The notes: generated from the sequence alone by a model not told the origin. Counted from the first letter of the stretch, positions 25,820 to 35,694 are shown. The stretch: 64,000 nucleotides of DNA from Flavobacteriaceae bacterium PS02338 (GCA_029959615.1 JASCOD010000005.1:310001-374000); one strand, 5' to 3'. A program made the numbers and translations.

Positions 25820-27276
25820 TAGCTGATTTGATTTAGTTGTTCGTTAATAATTTCCTTATCATCAAAATGATGTCTCACACCATTGATCTCTTGATATTTT
25901 TCATGGCCTTTACCTGCAATGAGAATAATGTCTCCAGGTTGAGCAATATGACAAGCCGTTTTTATCGCCTCTTTTCTATCCAAAATGCTAATCGCTTTGC
26001 GCTGATTAGTTGGCGAAACACCAGCTTCCATATCTTTAATGATGGTTTGCGGATCTTCGGTACGTGGATTATCAGATGTTAAAATTACTTTATCACTCCA
26101 ATCGCAGGCTACTTTGGCCATTACCGGACGCTTAGTTTTATCCCTATCCCCACCACAGCCTATTACGGTAATTACCTGTTCTGATCCTTTTCTGATATTA
26201 GCAATGGTACTCAACACATTTTGTACCGCATCTGGAGTGTGTGCATAATCCACAATCCCTACTATTCCGGATTTGGAAACGATGTAATCGAATCTACCTT
26301 CTGCCCCAGATAAAGCACTTAGTACTGTTAGCACTTTCAACTGATCTTGCTCTAATAAAACTGCAGCACCATAAGCTGCCAACAAATTGTAGGCATTGAA
26401 AGAACCTACCATCTTGAAGTACACATCGGTATGATCTATTTCTAGATGAAGACCACTAAATTTATTTTCAATGACTTTCGCCTTGAAATCCGCCATTTGT
26501 TTCAACGCATAAGTCTTTCTGTATGCTTTCGTATTTTGCAACATCACCATCCCGTTTTTATCGTCGGTATTAGTTAAAGCAAAAGCCGATTTAGGTAGCA
26601 TATCAAAGAAAGCCTTCTTCGCTTTGATGTAATTATCAAAGGTTTTATGGAAATCCAAGTGATCGTGAGTAATGTTCGAAAACACACCTCCAGCAAATGT
26701 TAATCCAGCAATACGATGTTGAGCTACCGCATGAGAACTCACTTCCATAAAGCAATACTCACACCCCTCATCAACCATTTCTCTCAACAATTGGTTTAAT
26801 GCAATTGGATTTGGCGTAGTGTGCGTAGCTGGCACAACTCTATCATTAATCTGATTTTGGACGGTAGAGATTAATCCTGTTCCATAATTCAAACCACTAA
26901 ATAATTGAAAAAGCAATGTAGCAATGGTCGTTTTACCATTAGTTCCGGTAATACCAACTAGTTTTAAATCAGCCGATGGATTACCATAGAAATTACAAGC
27001 GATAATACCTAAAGCTTCCGAAGAATCGGCCACTTCTACATAAGTCACTGCTTCATTCAATTCGGCAGGGAGCTCTTCGCAAATAATCACGCTAGCACCA
27101 GAGGCAATAGTTTGATCGACGAATTGATGTCCATCTACCGCCGTACCTCTAATAGCGAAAAACAAAGCTCCATGATTTACCAAACGAGAATCGAAAGCCA
27201 AAGCAGCGACCTCTACCTGAGGCATTCCTTTCAAGCTTTTAATCGAAACTCCGTAAAGTAAATCTTGTAAATTCAT
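25819..27276 (-). CDS. murE: UDP-MurNAc-tripeptide synthetase (meso-diaminopimelate-adding)
   Basis: 485 residues. GITGTNGKTTIATL (Lys115) is the ATP loop; ITHDHLDFH and DYAHTPDAV follow. The motif SDNPRTEDP marks enzymes that add meso-diaminopimelate rather than lysine, so the peptidoglycan is of the DAP type. In the E. coli order murF comes next; here the next gene is mraY, so murF lies elsewhere. Confidence 0.97.
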   Translation of the reverse strand: MNLQDLLYGVSIKSLKGMPQVEVAALAFDSRLVNHGALFFAIRGTAVDGHQFVDQTIASGASVIICEELPAELNEAVTYVEVADSSEALGIIACNFYGNPSADLKLVGITGTNGKTTIATLLFQLFSGLNYGTGLISTVQNQINDRVVPATHTTPNPIALNQLLREMVDEGCEYCFMEVSSHAVAQHRIAGLTFAGGVFSNITHDHLDFHKTFDNYIKAKKAFFDMLPKSAFALTNTDDKNGMVMLQNTKAYRKTYALKQMADFKAKVIENKFSGLHLEIDHTDVYFKMVGSFNAYNLLAAYGAAVLLEQDQLKVLTVLSALSGAEGRFDYIVSKSGIVGIVDYAHTPDAVQNVLSTIANIRKGSEQVITVIGCGGDRDKTKRPVMAKVACDWSDKVILTSDNPRTEDPQTIIKDMEAGVSPTNQRKAISILDRKEAIKTACHIAQPGDIILIAGKGHEKYQEINGVRHHFDDKEIINEQLNQIS

Positions 27277-27337
27277 ATTTTATAATTAGCTGATGTGACA
27301 ATTAGCTAATTAGCTAATCATCGTATCATCACATTTC

Positions 27338-29440
27338 TTATTGCAACAATATATCCACCACCAAACCTTTACCGATCCTGCTTCCAGGTTGTATAGATTG
27401 GTTCGTCACTTTTCCACTTCCTTTAACCCGAGGCTTTAAACCTGCATTTCCCAATAGGTACATTGCATCCTTCAACCCCATGCCATTTACATTCGGCATT
27501 ACACCCTTTACTGGAGTGTTTTCCTCATAAGCAACACCGTTGTTGGTATCTATCGAATTAAAATAATCTGATTTAGCAGCATAAAGCGCCTTAATTCCAA
27601 AAGCATTGTACACTTTTTTTGTAGCCTGGCTTTGGCCCGCTTTTGCTTCTGGAGCAACTGTGTTGCCAGCAAAATGCTCTTCCACTTTATTGTACATATT
27701 TACATCACTTGCGTAAATACGATCGGCTACTTCCCTAAATACTGGTCCAGAAACCAATGCACCGTAATAAGCACCTTTAGGGTCGTTAATTACCACAATC
27801 ATCGAATATTTAGGTTTATCTGCTGGGAAATAACCTACAAACGAAGCTTGATATTGTCTTTTAGCTTTATAGCCTAAGTTTGCATCAGCCACTTGCGCTG
27901 TACCCGTCTTACCCGCAATTTTATATAATGGATTATAAACAACTTGCTTACCACTACCGTTAGTCACCACTCCTTCCAACATCTTTTTCAACTTAGCTAG
28001 TGTTTCATCCGAACAAACTTTTTCGTTCATCACTTTTGCCTTAAACTGCTCTATCGGGTTACCCAATCTTCTAATTTCTCTCACAAAAATTGGCGCCACC
28101 ATTTTACCATCATTAGCAATGGCATTATACAACGTCAGCATTTTTAAGGGAGTCAACATCATCTCGTACCCATAAGCCATTTGCGGCAGGGTCATATTTT
28201 TGTTCCAACTTTTGGCACTTGGGTTTTTAACCCAAGGCTTAGCCTCGCCTGGAATTTGCAAAACTGTTTTTTCATTCAAATGCCAGTTATACAAATGATC
28301 CGTAAACTGCTTAGGATTTTCTCTGTAGTGGTTATTAATCAACTGCGCAATTGCCGAATTGGATGATTGCTCAAAAGCCTTCTTCACCGTTACTACTCCT
28401 ATACTTCCATGCGAATCCTTAATCGTGTGACCACCAGGCAACCTATAGTTTTCAGTACCAATTAATGTACCGGTATCCACCTTTTTATCTTCCAACAAAG
28501 CCATATAAGAGGCCAGTTTAAATGTAGATCCTGGATCTTGGTTACCTGCAATAGCGTAATTGAACTGCTCTTTATAAACACCCTCCTCCACTTTTGTGAA
28601 ATTAGCCACTGCCCTGATCTCTCCAGTTTCCACCTCCATCACAATCACCGAACCGTGGTGCGCATCGCTTTTAATTAATTGCTTCTCCAATGCGCTTTGC
28701 GCTAAATCCTGCATATTGATATCGATCGTAGAAATGATATCAGCGCCATCTTTAGGCGCAACCTCAGCATCGCTATTCACTGGAATCCAAACACCACCGC
28801 TAATACGCTGCATCAATCTTCTGCCAGTCTCGCCATTGATATAATTACCGTAAGCACCCTCCAGACCCACGCCATTCTTTACGTTTTCATTTTTATAGCC
28901 AATAGTTCTTGCAGCCAAAGCTTTAAACGGCAGAATGCGTTTGTTCTTCTGGATCGCCATTAAACCACCAGAGTGCTTGCCTATATTATATAAAGGAAAA
29001 CTTCTAATCACCTTTAAATCTTGATAAGAAACCTTACGCTTAATCAATAAATAACGAGCACTATCCTGTCTAGCTTTACGCAAATAACGAGAATAGTCTT
29101 TCGCACTCTTATCTTGGAAGAAGCTAGATAGCTTCATCGCTAACGAATCAACCTTCGAATTAAAAACTTTACTATCCTGAATACCTCCGGCAAACATATC
29201 CATTCTCAATTCGTACTCCGGAACCGAAGTAGCCAGCAAGCTGCCATCTACAGAATAGATATTACCACGAGTAGCTTCTATATCAAACTCCTTAGTCGAC
29301 AAACTATCTGCCATTGCCACCCATTTATGACCTTGTCTAAACTGCACGTCGCACAACTTAACGAAAACCGCAAGCGCAAAAAGCACAATTAGCCCGAAAG
29401 CTAAATACACCCTTAATAATATGTTTGCCCTGATATTCAT
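27338..29440 (-). CDS. ftsI: division-specific class B penicillin-binding protein with PASTA domain
   Basis: 700 residues. One N-terminal membrane segment (about 10-30) precedes the pedestal region with ATRGNIYSVDG. The transpeptidase domain has the active-site Ser305 in STFK, then SSN and KTGTAQ motifs. A single C-terminal PASTA domain (about 640-700, MPNVNGMGLKDAMYLLGNAG) is a common Bacteroidota addition and absent from E. coli FtsI. It crosslinks septal peptidoglycan with FtsW. It abuts the FtsL-like gene by one base. Confidence 0.95.
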   Translation of the reverse strand: MNIRANILLRVYLAFGLIVLFALAVFVKLCDVQFRQGHKWVAMADSLSTKEFDIEATRGNIYSVDGSLLATSVPEYELRMDMFAGGIQDSKVFNSKVDSLAMKLSSFFQDKSAKDYSRYLRKARQDSARYLLIKRKVSYQDLKVIRSFPLYNIGKHSGGLMAIQKNKRILPFKALAARTIGYKNENVKNGVGLEGAYGNYINGETGRRLMQRISGGVWIPVNSDAEVAPKDGADIISTIDINMQDLAQSALEKQLIKSDAHHGSVIVMEVETGEIRAVANFTKVEEGVYKEQFNYAIAGNQDPGSTFKLASYMALLEDKKVDTGTLIGTENYRLPGGHTIKDSHGSIGVVTVKKAFEQSSNSAIAQLINNHYRENPKQFTDHLYNWHLNEKTVLQIPGEAKPWVKNPSAKSWNKNMTLPQMAYGYEMMLTPLKMLTLYNAIANDGKMVAPIFVREIRRLGNPIEQFKAKVMNEKVCSDETLAKLKKMLEGVVTNGSGKQVVYNPLYKIAGKTGTAQVADANLGYKAKRQYQASFVGYFPADKPKYSMIVVINDPKGAYYGALVSGPVFREVADRIYASDVNMYNKVEEHFAGNTVAPEAKAGQSQATKKVYNAFGIKALYAAKSDYFNSIDTNNGVAYEENTPVKGVMPNVNGMGLKDAMYLLGNAGLKPRVKGSGKVTNQSIQPGSRIGKGLVVDILLQ

Positions 29441-29859
29441 TATTTTACTTGTACAATTATTTTTTTTGGCGGCTCTATCAACTCTTCCAGTCCCAACGTA
29501 TCTACTTTCTTCGCCACCTCGGTCATCTTGCTTTTAAACATCAAATCCGCTTTCAGCGATTTATACTCCCAACTCGATTCCTTCACCTCCTTACCCAAGC
29601 GATCTATATCCCTAATGCGTTTCACCGCCATATGGCTATTGGCAATGTAAATCATCCCCAACACACATAAGAAAATCAAATAAGGAAGCATATCTGTCGC
29701 AGTTTCCTTAGACACCGCACCCTCCACAAATAATTTTCTAAAAAAGGCAGTAGCACTCCCTTCCTTTTTAGGTTCGTTTTTTTTAGGTTCCTCTTCCTTT
29801 AATATCGGCTCATCCTCTTCAGCCAACTCCTCCTCTAATCTCTCTCTAAATCTATTCAC
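29440..29859 (-). CDS. ftsL: FtsL-like divisome protein
   Basis: 139 residues: a charged Glu/Lys-rich cytoplasmic start (about 1-60), a single membrane segment (MLPYLIFLCVLGMIYIANSH) and a short periplasmic coiled coil with KRIRDIDRLGKEVKE. Sequence is poorly conserved, as is usual for FtsL, so the call rests on topology, size and position between rsmH and ftsI. It overlaps rsmH by 4 bases. Confidence 0.85.
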   Translation of the reverse strand: MNRFRERLEEELAEEDEPILKEEEPKKNEPKKEGSATAFFRKLFVEGAVSKETATDMLPYLIFLCVLGMIYIANSHMAVKRIRDIDRLGKEVKESSWEYKSLKADLMFKSKMTEVAKKVDTLGLEELIEPPKKIIVQVK

Positions 29860-30776
29860 GGCTTCACTCCCTCCAAACGCTCCCCTATTCTCAACTTCGC
29901 ACTACGAGACCTACTGTTACGAGCCAACTCCTCAGCACCAGCCACTATTGCTTTTCTAGTAATGACATGGAAGGGCTTTTGGTCATTACCAAAAAAATCC
30001 TTCTCTACTTCACCTTTAAACTTCCCTTTAGCTAAGAAATTCTTAACCGGCCTATCTTCTAGCGAATGATAAGAGATCACCACCAAACGACCACCAGGCC
30101 TAAGCACTTCAGCCGATTGCTCCAAGAAACGTTCAAGCACTTCTATTTCTGCATTCACCTCGATACGCAAAGCCTGAAAAACCTGCGCCATATATTTATG
30201 CTCTTTTCCACGAGGGATATGAGCAGCAATTACATTTTTAAAACCAGATAGAGTTTGAATAGGTTCATCCAAGCGAGCCGTTGCAATAGTTCTAGCTAAA
30301 GACTTAGCATTCTGAACCTCGCCATACAAACCAAAAATCTTATGCAAATTTTCCTCAGCATAGGTATTCAGCACTACCGCAGCCGTTAAAGCACGCTGCT
30401 GATCCATACGCATATCCAAATCCGCCTCAAAGCGAGTAGAAAAACCTCTTTCCGGCTCGTTGAACTGATGCGAAGAAACTCCCAAATCAGCCAAAATCCC
30501 ATCCACCTGCTTAATACCCAACAAACGAAGGTGATTTTTTAGGTAACCGAAATTTTGATCTACAAAACGGAAACGAGGATCATCAATTTTATTTCTTTGC
30601 GCATCAGGATCCTGATCAAAAGCAACCAAAACACCATCAGAACCTAGTTGTTTTAAAATTTCACGAGAGTGCCCACCACCACCAAAAGTCACATCCACAT
30701 ACACACCGTTCGGCTTGATATTCAAACCATCGATACATTCCTGCAGTAAAACAGGCACATGGTAATTATTCTCCAT
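29856..30776 (-). CDS. rsmH: 16S rRNA (cytosine(1402)-N(4))-methyltransferase
   Basis: 306 residues from ATG at 30776 (MENNYHVPVLLQECID). A GTG two codons upstream is possible, but GGAGGT sits four bases before the ATG and decides the start. VDVTFGGGGHSREIL binds SAM; ILADLGVSSHQ and FLAKGKF are family motifs. It methylates C1402 in the ribosomal P site. Its first codons overlap the end of mraZ, so translation is coupled. Confidence 0.95.
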   Translation of the reverse strand: MENNYHVPVLLQECIDGLNIKPNGVYVDVTFGGGGHSREILKQLGSDGVLVAFDQDPDAQRNKIDDPRFRFVDQNFGYLKNHLRLLGIKQVDGILADLGVSSHQFNEPERGFSTRFEADLDMRMDQQRALTAAVVLNTYAEENLHKIFGLYGEVQNAKSLARTIATARLDEPIQTLSGFKNVIAAHIPRGKEHKYMAQVFQALRIEVNAEIEVLERFLEQSAEVLRPGGRLVVISYHSLEDRPVKNFLAKGKFKGEVEKDFFGNDQKPFHVITRKAIVAGAEELARNSRSRSAKLRIGERLEGVKP

Positions 30777-31236
30777 CAGCACCTCCTTTATTCTTATTAC
30801 CCATCACTTCTTCTGCTAATGCAGCAAAGTTCTCTGGCACATCATCAAAAAGCCCGTCGTAAACTTTCTTATCCCAAACCTCAATTTTATCCAACTGGCA
30901 AGCCAACACCAAGTCACCTTCTATACCAGCATACTCAACCAAAGATTTAGGCAAAAGCACACGACCAGCAGCATCCAAAGACAAAGGCATCGCACCACGC
31001 TGAAATGCTCTAACAAACTCACGATTCTTTTTCTCGAACATATTCAACTTACTCAACTCAGCCACCGTTTCGTCCCAAACTTTTTTAGGATAAATGACCA
31101 AATTCTTCTCAAAACCCCTGTTCACAACCAACCCATCTCGCTCTACATCAAGCAATTGCTTCTTCAGCAAAACAGGCACCATCAAGCGCCCTTTCGCATC
31201 CATTTTGCAATCAAATTCTCCGATGAGTTGGTTCAT
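30766..31236 (-). CDS. mraZ: transcriptional regulator MraZ
   Basis: 156 residues with two tandem SpoVT/AbrB-type MraZ domains: GEFDCKMDAKGRLMVP (first DXXXR) and SLDAAGRVLLPKSL (second). MraZ forms ring oligomers and, in characterised species, regulates its own division/cell-wall operon by binding phased direct repeats upstream. Such repeats are present here (31283-31347). It is the first gene of the cluster. Confidence 0.96.
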   Translation of the reverse strand: MNQLIGEFDCKMDAKGRLMVPVLLKKQLLDVERDGLVVNRGFEKNLVIYPKKVWDETVAELSKLNMFEKKNREFVRAFQRGAMPLSLDAAGRVLLPKSLVEYAGIEGDLVLACQLDKIEVWDKKVYDGLFDDVPENFAALAEEVMGNKNKGGADGE

Positions 31237-31282
31237 TTATAGTAGCTACACTTTTTATGTAGTGTAAAATTAACTACTTCTA

Positions 31283-31347
31283 CCACTTTTTACCACTTTT
31301 TACCACAAAAAAGTTTTCAACACACATTTCTTACCACTTTAACCCAC
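31283..31347 (-). promoter_or_regulatory. five phased GTGG repeats upstream of mraZ (candidate MraZ boxes)
   Basis: On the minus strand the core GTGGT recurs at exactly 10-base steps: a pair (GTGGGTTAAAGTGGTAAG, from 31347) and a triplet (three copies of GTGGTAAAAA-like units ending at 31283). This matches the 10-base spacing of MraZ-binding TGGG repeats in other bacteria. The triplet ends 46 bases before the mraZ ATG. A TACACT/AGTGTA hairpin (about 31249-31268) lies between them. Confidence 0.75.
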
Positions 31348-31390
31348 TTTTCAATATCGCTAAGGCATTTTCAGTGGTGGTAAAAAAACA

Positions 31391-31422
31391 AAGCGGTCCC
31401 GACTTTTACATCGGGACCGCTT
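31391..31422 (-). terminator. terminator after pgk
   Basis: AAGCGGTCCCGA pairs perfectly with TCGGGACCGCTT over 12 bp. On the minus strand it is followed by TTTGTTTTTTT. Confidence 0.92.
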
Positions 31423-31445
31423 ATACACAAGGAGTTAACCTTTAA

Positions 31446-32636
31446 TTATTTCTGAATAGCCGCTACACCTGGCAACTCTTTACCTTCCATATATTCTAGT
31501 AAAGCCCCACCACCGGTTGACACGTAACTCACCTCATCTTCTAAGCCAAATTTGGCAATTGCCGCAGCCGAATCGCCGCCACCAATTAACGAGAAAGCAC
31601 CATTTTTAGTCGCTTCTACTACCGCATCTGCAACAGCCTTAGTACCTTGCTGGAAGTTTTCCATTTCAAAAACCCCCATTGGGCCGTTCCAAAGCAAGGT
31701 CTTTGAATTCTTGATGATATCGCCAAATAACTCTACAGTCTTAGAGCCAATATCCAAGCCCATCCAATCGGCAGGAATTTGACCACTATCTACTTGATCT
31801 TTATTTGCATTGTTATCAAATTTATCGGCAATTACCGTATCTACAGGCAACACCAAGTTTACACCCTTAGCTTTTGCCTTCTCCAATAGTTCTAAACAAA
31901 GCGCCATTCTATCAGCTTCCAATAAAGAAGTACCAATTTCACCACCTTGCGCTTTTGCGAAAGTATACGCCATACCGCCACCGATAATCAAGTTATCCAC
32001 CTTCTCTAATAGGCTTTCGATCAACAAGATTTTATCAGACACTTTAGCGCCACCCATAATTGCAGTAAATGGTTTTTCAGCGTCATTGATTATTTTCTCT
32101 GCATTTTTAACCTCTTCTGCCATTAAGTATCCGAAGTATTTTGCCTCAGGAAAGAATTGTGCTATAATAGTAGTAGAAGCATGTGCTCTGTGAGCTGTAC
32201 CAAAGGCATCATTTACATACACATCTGCCAATTTGGATAGCTTCTCTGCAAAAGCTACATCACCTTTTTCTTCTTCCTTATAAAAACGAAGGTTCTCTAG
32301 CAACAATACTTCACCAGGAAACAAGTTTTTTGCCTTATTTACTGCATCTTCACCTATACAGTCATCGGCAAACTTTACCGGAAGATCTAGCATACGAGAT
32401 AAATCTCCCAGAATATGCTTTAGCGAATATTTATCTGCTGGGCCTTCTTTTGGTCTACCCAAATGCGACATTAAAATTACCGCACCTCCATCTTTCAATA
32501 TTTTCTGAATGGTCGGTAAAGCTGCCCTCATTCGTTTATCATCGGTAATGTTAAAATCGGCATCTAAAGGAACATTGAAATCTACCCTTACGATAGCTTT
32601 CTTATCCTTAAAATTGAATTGGTCTACTGTCTTCAT
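31446..32636 (-). CDS. pgk: phosphoglycerate kinase
   Basis: 396 residues, full length. RVDFNVPLD at the N-terminus, LMSHLGRPKEG, YVNDAFGTAHRAHAS, MGGAKVSDK and the C-terminal GGGDSAAAIAKFG are standard PGK motifs. It makes ATP in glycolysis from 1,3-bisphosphoglycerate, the product of GapA encoded 0.6 kb upstream on the same strand with a GNAT gene between. Confidence 0.97.
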   Translation of the reverse strand: MKTVDQFNFKDKKAIVRVDFNVPLDADFNITDDKRMRAALPTIQKILKDGGAVILMSHLGRPKEGPADKYSLKHILGDLSRMLDLPVKFADDCIGEDAVNKAKNLFPGEVLLLENLRFYKEEEKGDVAFAEKLSKLADVYVNDAFGTAHRAHASTTIIAQFFPEAKYFGYLMAEEVKNAEKIINDAEKPFTAIMGGAKVSDKILLIESLLEKVDNLIIGGGMAYTFAKAQGGEIGTSLLEADRMALCLELLEKAKAKGVNLVLPVDTVIADKFDNNANKDQVDSGQIPADWMGLDIGSKTVELFGDIIKNSKTLLWNGPMGVFEMENFQQGTKAVADAVVEATKNGAFSLIGGGDSAAAIAKFGLEDEVSYVSTGGGALLEYMEGKELPGVAAIQK

Positions 32637-32684
32637 TTTATCTATATTTTTGTTTTTCTATCCCGACATGAAATCGGAAAAGTT

Positions 32685-33119
32685 CTATATTAGGTTTAAA
32701 ATCATTATATAATGTGGGCCTACGCCTGCAATCTCAAACTCATCGGAAACAATTTCGAAGCCCTGCTTCTTATAAAAATCAACCGCAGAGGTACGGGCGT
32801 TGCACCAAATATACTCAGCTTTTGCCGTTTTTATATAATCTGTGGCATATTTTAGTAAAGCAGCGCCATAACCCTTCCCAAAAAAGGGGGTATCAGTAGC
32901 CATCCCACGAAGCTGATAGCCTCGAGTTGCTTTTCCTTCTATTTCTTTTGGAAAAAACGTTGCAACGGTAGCAAATTCGGTTTCATCCACATAATAGGCG
33001 AGATGAAAAACACCTTCTACATGATCAGTTGGAAAAATACATTCATTTACGTCTGCACCATCTCTAAGCATTTTACTTCTTAATGGCAGCACTAATTCTA
33101 AAGGAACAAATTTTATCAT
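32685..33119 (-). CDS. GNAT-family N-acetyltransferase
   Basis: 144 residues. The acetyl-CoA loop reads GKGYGAALLKYATDYI (the R/QxxGxG/A motif) after the strand YQLRGMATD; WCNARTSAVDFYKKQGFE is the usual C-terminal part. The substrate is unknown. It lies between pgk and gap on the same strand and may be carried on that transcript. Confidence 0.85.
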   Translation of the reverse strand: MIKFVPLELVLPLRSKMLRDGADVNECIFPTDHVEGVFHLAYYVDETEFATVATFFPKEIEGKATRGYQLRGMATDTPFFGKGYGAALLKYATDYIKTAKAEYIWCNARTSAVDFYKKQGFEIVSDEFEIAGVGPHYIMILNLI

Positions 33120-33204
33120 ATTAAAGTTTATTGGTTCATCAGCTCATTAGTTCACTATTTATCGCCGACAACTTCTTACATATTTGATGGTAATTGAAGG
33201 CTAC

Positions 33205-34203
33205 CTACTGGTTATTAAATTTCTGTATTTTCTCTACCACATCGGCCAAGCGATTGGAATACCCCGACTCGTTATCGTACCATCCTACCACTTTAACCAA
33301 ATCACCAACGATAGAGGTAAGTTGTGCATCGAACACACAAGAATAAGGATTATTGATTATATCAACAGAAACAATCGGATCTTCCGTATACTGCACAATT
33401 CCATTTAATTCACCGGCAGCAGCAGTTTTAAAAGCCTCATTAATTTGGGCTATGGTAGTTTTATTTTTAAGGATACAGGTAAAGTCGGTTAAGGAACCGT
33501 TCAATACAGGCACCCTAATACCAGCACCGCCTAACTTACCTTCTAAGTGAGGGAAGATATGAGTAATGGCTTTAGCCGCTCCCGTTGAGGTAGGAATGAT
33601 AGACGAAGATGCTGCCCTTGCCCTACGCAGATCTTGGTGAGGAGAGTCATGCAGGTTTTGGTCACCGGTCATAGAATGCACAGTAGTGATGTATCCATCT
33701 TCAATACCCCAATTATCGTCTAATATTTTTACCATGGGCGCTACATTATTAGTCGTACATGAGGCGTTCGACAAAATCGAGGAAGTGAAATCCACTTCGA
33801 CATCATTTACACCCATTACCACCATTGGCACGTCTTTATCTGGGGCTGGAGCCGAGATCAACACTTGTTTTGCACCTGCTGTTAGATGTTTTTCAGCCCC
33901 CACTTTATTCGCAAATTTACCGGTAGCCTCTATCACTAGATCTATGTCCAATTTTGTCCAAGGTAGATTTTCTGGATTAGCATCAGACAAAATCTGGATT
34001 TTCTTGCCATCTATGATTAGCAATTGGCCGTCGTAAGCTACTGTTCCAGGGTAACCACCGTGAACAGAATCATATTTGAAGAGATGGGCTAATGTGGATG
34101 GGGTTGTTAGATCGTTGATCGCTATGATTTCAAAATTTCTTTGAAGAGCAGTACGCAGGAACATTCTTCCTATCCTTCCAAAACCATTAATGGCTAGTCT
34201 CAT
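33205..34203 (-). CDS. gapA: glyceraldehyde-3-phosphate dehydrogenase
   Basis: 332 residues. The Rossmann motif INGFGRIGRMFLR, catalytic Cys149 in SNASCTTN, HSMTGDQNLHDSPH and WYDNESGYSNR are all present. The usual glycolytic NAD-dependent form is likely (AINDL at 28-32). It precedes pgk. A 14-bp perfect palindrome lies about 92 bases upstream. Confidence 0.96.
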   Translation of the reverse strand: MRLAINGFGRIGRMFLRTALQRNFEIIAINDLTTPSTLAHLFKYDSVHGGYPGTVAYDGQLLIIDGKKIQILSDANPENLPWTKLDIDLVIEATGKFANKVGAEKHLTAGAKQVLISAPAPDKDVPMVVMGVNDVEVDFTSSILSNASCTTNNVAPMVKILDDNWGIEDGYITTVHSMTGDQNLHDSPHQDLRRARAASSSIIPTSTGAAKAITHIFPHLEGKLGGAGIRVPVLNGSLTDFTCILKNKTTIAQINEAFKTAAAGELNGIVQYTEDPIVSVDIINNPYSCVFDAQLTSIVGDLVKVVGWYDNESGYSNRLADVVEKIQKFNNQ

Positions 34204-34291
34204 TATTTAATTATTGTTTTTAGCAGCGAGGCACCTTTATGATTTGCTATTAACTTAATGCGCAAATCATCAAAAAACATTCGCTATTTCT

Positions 34292-34311
34292 TTGGTGTGA
34301 TTTCACACAAA
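34292..34311. promoter_or_regulatory. palindromic operator-like site upstream of gapA
   Basis: GTGTGA-TT-TCACAC is a perfect 14-bp palindrome (34295-34308) extended by TT/AA at the outer edge. The two-base centre makes it a poor RNA hairpin but a good binding site for a dimeric regulator; its form recalls CRP/FNR-type sites. The regulator is unknown. Confidence 0.45.
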
Positions 34312-34361
34312 GCTAGCCAATATCTACAGAAAGAGAATCTAAATTTTAAATAAAGAAGAAA

Positions 34362-35489
34362 CTATGACACCTTTAGCGTATCCTTCAAGAAAACATCTTT
34401 GACGGTATAGCCCTTAGCCTTCTTCCGCCCTTTCATATAAGTTAAAAAGGTATTGAAGATTACACACATAGCTATCTGCAAGAATATAAGTACAAAGTTG
34501 CCCAAATAACTTAACAGCAAGGTAACCATAATCATTGCCAGGTTAAAAGTGATGGTAACCAATAAGATCTGTTTTGCATTAAGGCCAATACGCAATAAGC
34601 GATGATGAATATGATTTCTGTCTCCTTTGAAAGGGGATTTTCTATTGATTATACGGATAAAAAAGATACGAAGAGAATCAAATACGGGAACGATTAGTAC
34701 CGCTACAGCAATTGCCGGCGCAGAACTAAAAAATGCTCCAGGAGCAGCCCCAACCTTATTGACCTCGATAAATTTAATAGCCAGCACCGCAGAAACCAAG
34801 CCGATGATCAAAGAACCTGTATCGCCCATGAATATTTTTGCAGGTGGGTAGTTAAAAACTAGGAATCCCAATATAGCCCCCAACATCGCAAATGCAATAA
34901 ATGCATAAGCCACATCATTACCTAAAGCAAAAAATATCCCGAAACACAAACTGACAATGCCCCCTATCGTTCCTGCCAAACCATCTACGCCATCAATTAA
35001 ATTAAATGCATTATTTATAAAAATAATTAAAGCAATGGAAAAGACAGCGCCTACTATTGGGTGCACATCCCAAATATTGAATACCCCATATAAGCTTGAG
35101 AGTTTAAAATCTCCAAGCCCTACCAAAATAAAGGCAACAACGATCTGTAAAGCCAATTTAGTTCCAGGACTAACCCCATAAATATCATCCTTAATTCCTA
35201 AAGCAAACAACAAAATACTGGATGCTATCAGAAAATTGGCTTCTTGATAATGAACTGTGGTGGCAAAAAGCAATACGGTAATCGTAAAACCACAAAAAAG
35301 ACCGATCCCCCCTAGCCTAGAGATGTTTTCCTTATGTTCTTTTCGATAGAGGTCTACAGAATCAAACAACTTATGCTTATTTGCCGCGTGTATAATTGAA
35401 GGTATAGCAAATCGCACCAACAAAAATGCTAGGCTAACAATAGAAATATAGAACACCATGGGATGTTCGGCAAATAGTTGTTTGGGCAT
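34362..35489 (-). CDS. WecA/TagO-like undecaprenyl-phosphate sugar-1-phosphate transferase
   Basis: 375 residues and about eleven membrane segments. Motifs of the MraY/WecA superfamily: SRLGGIGLF, LGIKDDIYG, NNAFNLIDGVDGLAG, PAKIFMGDTGSL and the His motif RNHIHHRLLRIG. It lacks MraY's PLHHHYQ and fits the WecA branch, which loads GlcNAc-1-P or a related sugar phosphate on undecaprenyl phosphate. It could start the polysaccharide built by the locus beginning at 37735, although it is transcribed away from it. Confidence 0.88.
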   Translation of the reverse strand: MPKQLFAEHPMVFYISIVSLAFLLVRFAIPSIIHAANKHKLFDSVDLYRKEHKENISRLGGIGLFCGFTITVLLFATTVHYQEANFLIASSILLFALGIKDDIYGVSPGTKLALQIVVAFILVGLGDFKLSSLYGVFNIWDVHPIVGAVFSIALIIFINNAFNLIDGVDGLAGTIGGIVSLCFGIFFALGNDVAYAFIAFAMLGAILGFLVFNYPPAKIFMGDTGSLIIGLVSAVLAIKFIEVNKVGAAPGAFFSSAPAIAVAVLIVPVFDSLRIFFIRIINRKSPFKGDRNHIHHRLLRIGLNAKQILLVTITFNLAMIMVTLLLSYLGNFVLIFLQIAMCVIFNTFLTYMKGRKKAKGYTVKDVFLKDTLKVS

Positions 35490-35694
35490 GTCTTTCTATT
35501 AAATGATTGACAGTCAAATTTATGAATTATTTAAACAACATAGTTGTATTATTTCAAAAAAAACAAAAACAGAACAGGTAACACATACCCATTTACAGGT
35601 ATTTTGATATGCAATATCGCTTTTTTTTTTGCATTACAATTCACTTCATCTACTATTTTCCTTTTATAAAAACTAACGTTTTAAAATCAGAGCC

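Noticed and set aside
32183..32548. 121-residue open frame opposite pgk
   Set aside because: It lies wholly antisense to the conserved phosphoglycerate kinase gene, with a His/Leu-rich composition typical of a shadow frame.
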